Below, piece after piece: positions 61,696 to 64,000 of a DNA stretch of 64,000 bases (its first letter is position 1; every line of letters starts with the position of its first letter). The translations under genes and the position numbers were made by a program. Under the pieces are notes generated by a model, which worked only from the letters and a program-made list of their open reading frames with translations, ran no database searches and was not told the origin of the DNA. This DNA comes from Spirosoma sordidisoli. Lineage in GTDB: Bacteria > Bacteroidota > Bacteroidia > Cytophagales > Spirosomataceae. The DNA lies in contig NZ_SBLB01000002.1 in the NCBI RefSeq assembly GCF_004138325.1, positions 186,001 through 250,000 of the forward strand, read 5' to 3'.

Positions 61696-63156
61696 CTATT
61701 TTTTGAGTCCCGTTAGATCGGAATCTATTATTATTTGCCCGTTCCCTGCATTCACTTTTGCCGAAAACTTGTCGTTTAATTCAGTGTTTCCAAAAGTCTT
61801 GACATGAATTTTCTTTCCGGCAACCCCATTAGTTATCAGTTCAAACTCACCATCGTTATGGAACGAGCATCCGTAGATAGTAATACTCGTTTTGAGGTAG
61901 TCGGTCATGGCTTTGTTGCTCACGAATTTGATGGTGTTGTTTCGGATGCTCGAATTACTGATGGTGACCAGATCGACGGGTGTGGCTATCGATAAAAAGG
62001 GGATCGGTTTGTTGTGCAGCACCCGCACGTTATCGAAGCTCAGTTGCTCTTGCAGTGGTATGGCTGCGCCCGGATAGTACGAGCGGCTGTATTTATCGTT
62101 ATCGAAGTGAATAGAAAGCCCGATACGAGGTTTTTCTAAAAAAATGTTCCGAAAAATCACATTGCGAACACCTGCGGTGTAAGTGATGTCGTTCTGCACC
62201 ACCCCCCAATTTATGCCATCGAGCACTTGACTCCCTTTGTCGTGAGTAGGTCGTGTTTTCGAGGTATATATTGTGCCGTCCGGTTTCGCCTGTACGCGGT
62301 AGAGTTTTCCGTTAGAAACGACCGCATCCGATTGTTGAACGGCCATTCCTTCCTGCCAGTCCGTCCAGGCTCCTGCCAGAATCCGGCAGAAATACCCGGT
62401 GGTGTTTTCGGCGTTCAGGTCATGGCAATTTTCAATTACCCCGTTTTCGATCCAGCCCAGTTCGGGGTTTCCCGTGGCATAATCGTGGGCATTGAGGGCA
62501 ATGGCATCGTCGAAGGTTTGGAAAACCCCATTCCGGACGGTAAACCGTTTCCCCCGACCGAAGTGCACACCATCTTTTTCACCTTTGATAATCACGTCGT
62601 CGATAATGACATCTTCGAACGTGCAGATGTGAATGCCATATTGCGCTTTGCCCAGGTCGAGGCACCGAAACCGATTGATGCGGAGGTCTTTTACATAAAA
62701 GAAGGCCAACTGCCCGTGCAGGCCGTAGGCTTCGTTGAACTTCCGGACATCCATTCCGTTGACAATGATCTGTAATCCGTCGACGGTGATGTGCTCGTTG
62801 TAGGTTTTGGTCGCGGCCCCTTTGTTGATAAAAACGTGCGAAAAATCTTCCTTCTCGTTTACCTTCTTGATAAATACCCCATCGCCAAACACCAGCGAGG
62901 TATGGCTGCCCAGATAAACCGTACCACCCAGTTTATACGTACCTGGCTGGCTCACGATAATGGTGCCGCCCAGATCGACGGCTTTTTGCAAGGCCAGGGC
63001 GTTTTCCAAACCTGTGGCGGATGGCGAAAAACCGAACGAAGCGGCATCGGTAAAACCAACCCGGTCAGCCGTACTGGTTTTTTTAGATTGCGCCGACAAC
63101 GAACAAATCGACATCACAAACAAAAGAAGAAAAATGGGGAGAGGGCTGATTTTCAT
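61696..63156 (-). CDS. Secreted right-handed beta-helix protein (polysaccharide lyase/GH28-like)
   Basis: 486 residues with a signal peptide (CSLSAQ). DAASFGFSPSATGLENALAL and AVDLGGTIIVSQPGTYKLGG are the usual entry to pectate-lyase-3/GH28-like beta helices; later turns include DVIIKGEKDGVHFGRGKRFT and TFDDAIALNAHD. The DGVH and DDA motifs lie where GH28 enzymes carry acidic residues, but the catalytic set is not certain. Probably acts on polysaccharides in the periplasm or outside. Confidence 0.75.
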   Translation of the reverse strand: MKISPLPIFLLLFVMSICSLSAQSKKTSTADRVGFTDAASFGFSPSATGLENALALQKAVDLGGTIIVSQPGTYKLGGTVYLGSHTSLVFGDGVFIKKVNEKEDFSHVFINKGAATKTYNEHITVDGLQIIVNGMDVRKFNEAYGLHGQLAFFYVKDLRINRFRCLDLGKAQYGIHICTFEDVIIDDVIIKGEKDGVHFGRGKRFTVRNGVFQTFDDAIALNAHDYATGNPELGWIENGVIENCHDLNAENTTGYFCRILAGAWTDWQEGMAVQQSDAVVSNGKLYRVQAKPDGTIYTSKTRPTHDKGSQVLDGINWGVVQNDITYTAGVRNVIFRNIFLEKPRIGLSIHFDNDKYSRSYYPGAAIPLQEQLSFDNVRVLHNKPIPFLSIATPVDLVTISNSSIRNNTIKFVSNKAMTDYLKTSITIYGCSFHNDGEFELITNGVAGKKIHVKTFGNTELNDKFSAKVNAGNGQIIIDSDLTGLKK

Positions 63157-63237
63157 TACGGTTGCTATGTGGGTACGGATTATTTAACCAGCATCAATGA
63201 TCGAATTATGAAATGTTTCCTAACTAATCTGTTAGTT

Positions 63238-64000
63238 TCATATAGCCAATTGCTTTAACTCTCTCTCGCTCAGCGCCCGGTCGAACACGGCCAGACCACC
63301 AATTTGCCCCTTGAAAAAGTTACCCATTCCGCTTTTTAACAGAACCGCTCCCACCGTGAAATCCGAACCATTATTGCCCATGCCGTCAGGATAGGCGTAA
63401 GGATTTTTGGATTGGGTAAGTCCATCGGGGTATCCCGCAAAGCCTTTGGTGTTGTTGATCAATTCGGGGGCTCGCTGCTCAAACACCCCATTCAAATACG
63501 AGCGAATCTCGTTTCCGTCGTAGGTGAAGGCCACACAAACCCACTCGTTAGCCGGGACTTCCTGCTTACTGGCCGAGTAGTCGATGGAATAGGGGAAGGG
63601 GGGCGTGGGTTTGCCCGTCCGGGAGATATGGCCACACACCTGATTGCGGCCGTTGTAATACGGCAGAGAGACGAATAAGCCGTACTGGCGTTTGCCGCCG
63701 TTCTGATATTCGTTCCACATGCCGCCCACAAAACCGGTTTGTTCACCCGTCCACTTGACCCAGGCCAGCACCGTTACGCCCTGCTTCTTGCCGTGGATGT
63801 TGAGTTTTCCGGTTTCGGTATGGGGCAGCGAGAGGTAGGCTTTGTTGCCAAACCGGGTCGAGTAGCCCGACAGTGGCCCCTCGGGCAGGCGGGGTAGTGT
63901 TCCGTTTTGTTCAGTCAAAGCAAATGCTGCCTGCCCGAGGGCTTTTCTGGGTTGGCCTTCGGGTTCGTTGAAGTCCCAGAGGGCTACCAGGTTTTTGGTG
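63238..64000 (-). CDS. LamG-like concanavalin-fold protein (5' end outside the window)
   Basis: The frame remains open to 64000, so the true start is beyond the window; an internal TTG at 63918 is not the likely start. At least 253 residues are visible: NLVALWDFNEPEG opens the jelly roll, followed by TVLAWVKWTGEQTGFVGGMW, EWVCVAFTYDGNEIRSYLNG and GGLAVFDRALSERELKQL. This is the LamG/pentraxin-type fold, common in secreted carbohydrate-binding or sheath proteins. Same orientation as the beta-helix gene. Confidence 0.75.
   Translation of the reverse strand, partial: TKNLVALWDFNEPEGQPRKALGQAAFALTEQNGTLPRLPEGPLSGYSTRFGNKAYLSLPHTETGKLNIHGKKQGVTVLAWVKWTGEQTGFVGGMWNEYQNGGKRQYGLFVSLPYYNGRNQVCGHISRTGKPTPPFPYSIDYSASKQEVPANEWVCVAFTYDGNEIRSYLNGVFEQRAPELINNTKGFAGYPDGLTQSKNPYAYPDGMGNNGSDFTVGAVLLKSGMGNFFKGQIGGLAVFDRALSERELKQLAI

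Overview
The window looks like chromosome of a Bacteroidota bacterium of the order Cytophagales, probably a Spirosoma relative. This is inferred from type IX secretion (T9SS) cargo with type A and type B (gliding-type) C-terminal domains, LytTR regulators, a TonB-dependent receptor paired with a DUF4249 lipoprotein, DUF4369/TlpA thioredoxin proteins, ECF sigma factors and many Bacteroidota-style lipoproteins. I saw no rRNA, tRNA or CRISPR array. Several broken genes lie outside the annotated reading frames: a catalase-family tail, a DUF6252-like lipoprotein tail, a cytochrome-type C-terminal tail and one unidentified fragment.

Layout. 0-7 kb: a partial sigma factor, a small lipoprotein, a sigma/anti-sigma pair, then a convergent operon of an exported caspase-like CHAT protein and an M48-like zinc protease, with a stand-alone LytTR regulator divergent from it. 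7-14.7 kb: secreted proteins, including two T9SS cargoes and a YD-repeat-like lipoprotein. 15.3-17.4 kb: a tight three-gene operon of membrane protein, Nudix hydrolase and SLOG (YpsA-like) protein. 18-19.8 kb: umuDC. 20.6-30.2 kb: an AT-rich stretch of small exported proteins, lipoproteins and thioredoxin-fold proteins, many unrecognised. 31.4-48.4 kb: a GC-rich mobile element. 49-64 kb: an SGNH esterase, a LytS/LytR two-component system, a TonB receptor/DUF4249 pair, a DevBCA-type ABC exporter with a TolC partner (interrupted by a palindromic repeat family and a GxxExxY gene), and two sugar-related secreted proteins, the last running off the end.

The most interesting part is the 31.4-48.4 kb element. 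It has the logic of a temperate phage (XRE/S24 repressor divergent from an early operon with an HTH/excisionase-like protein, a C5-methylase-like protein, a replication initiator and a DnaC-like loader; a RecE-like nuclease; a Dam-like methylase; an integrase), but I recognise no capsid, tail, portal, terminase or conjugation genes. Four leftward operons and two rightward genes are each preceded by copies of one 16-bp AT-rich palindrome (consensus RCWAATAATWATTWGY), and one copy abuts the repressor start codon, so a single repressor probably controls the whole element. The integrase is fused to a P-loop ATPase and two membrane segments. The initiator gene carries six GAACCGAT iterons that persist out of frame with the protein repeat. 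Three related acidic-linker lipoproteins look like cargo. This reads as an undescribed phage-like satellite or integrative element.
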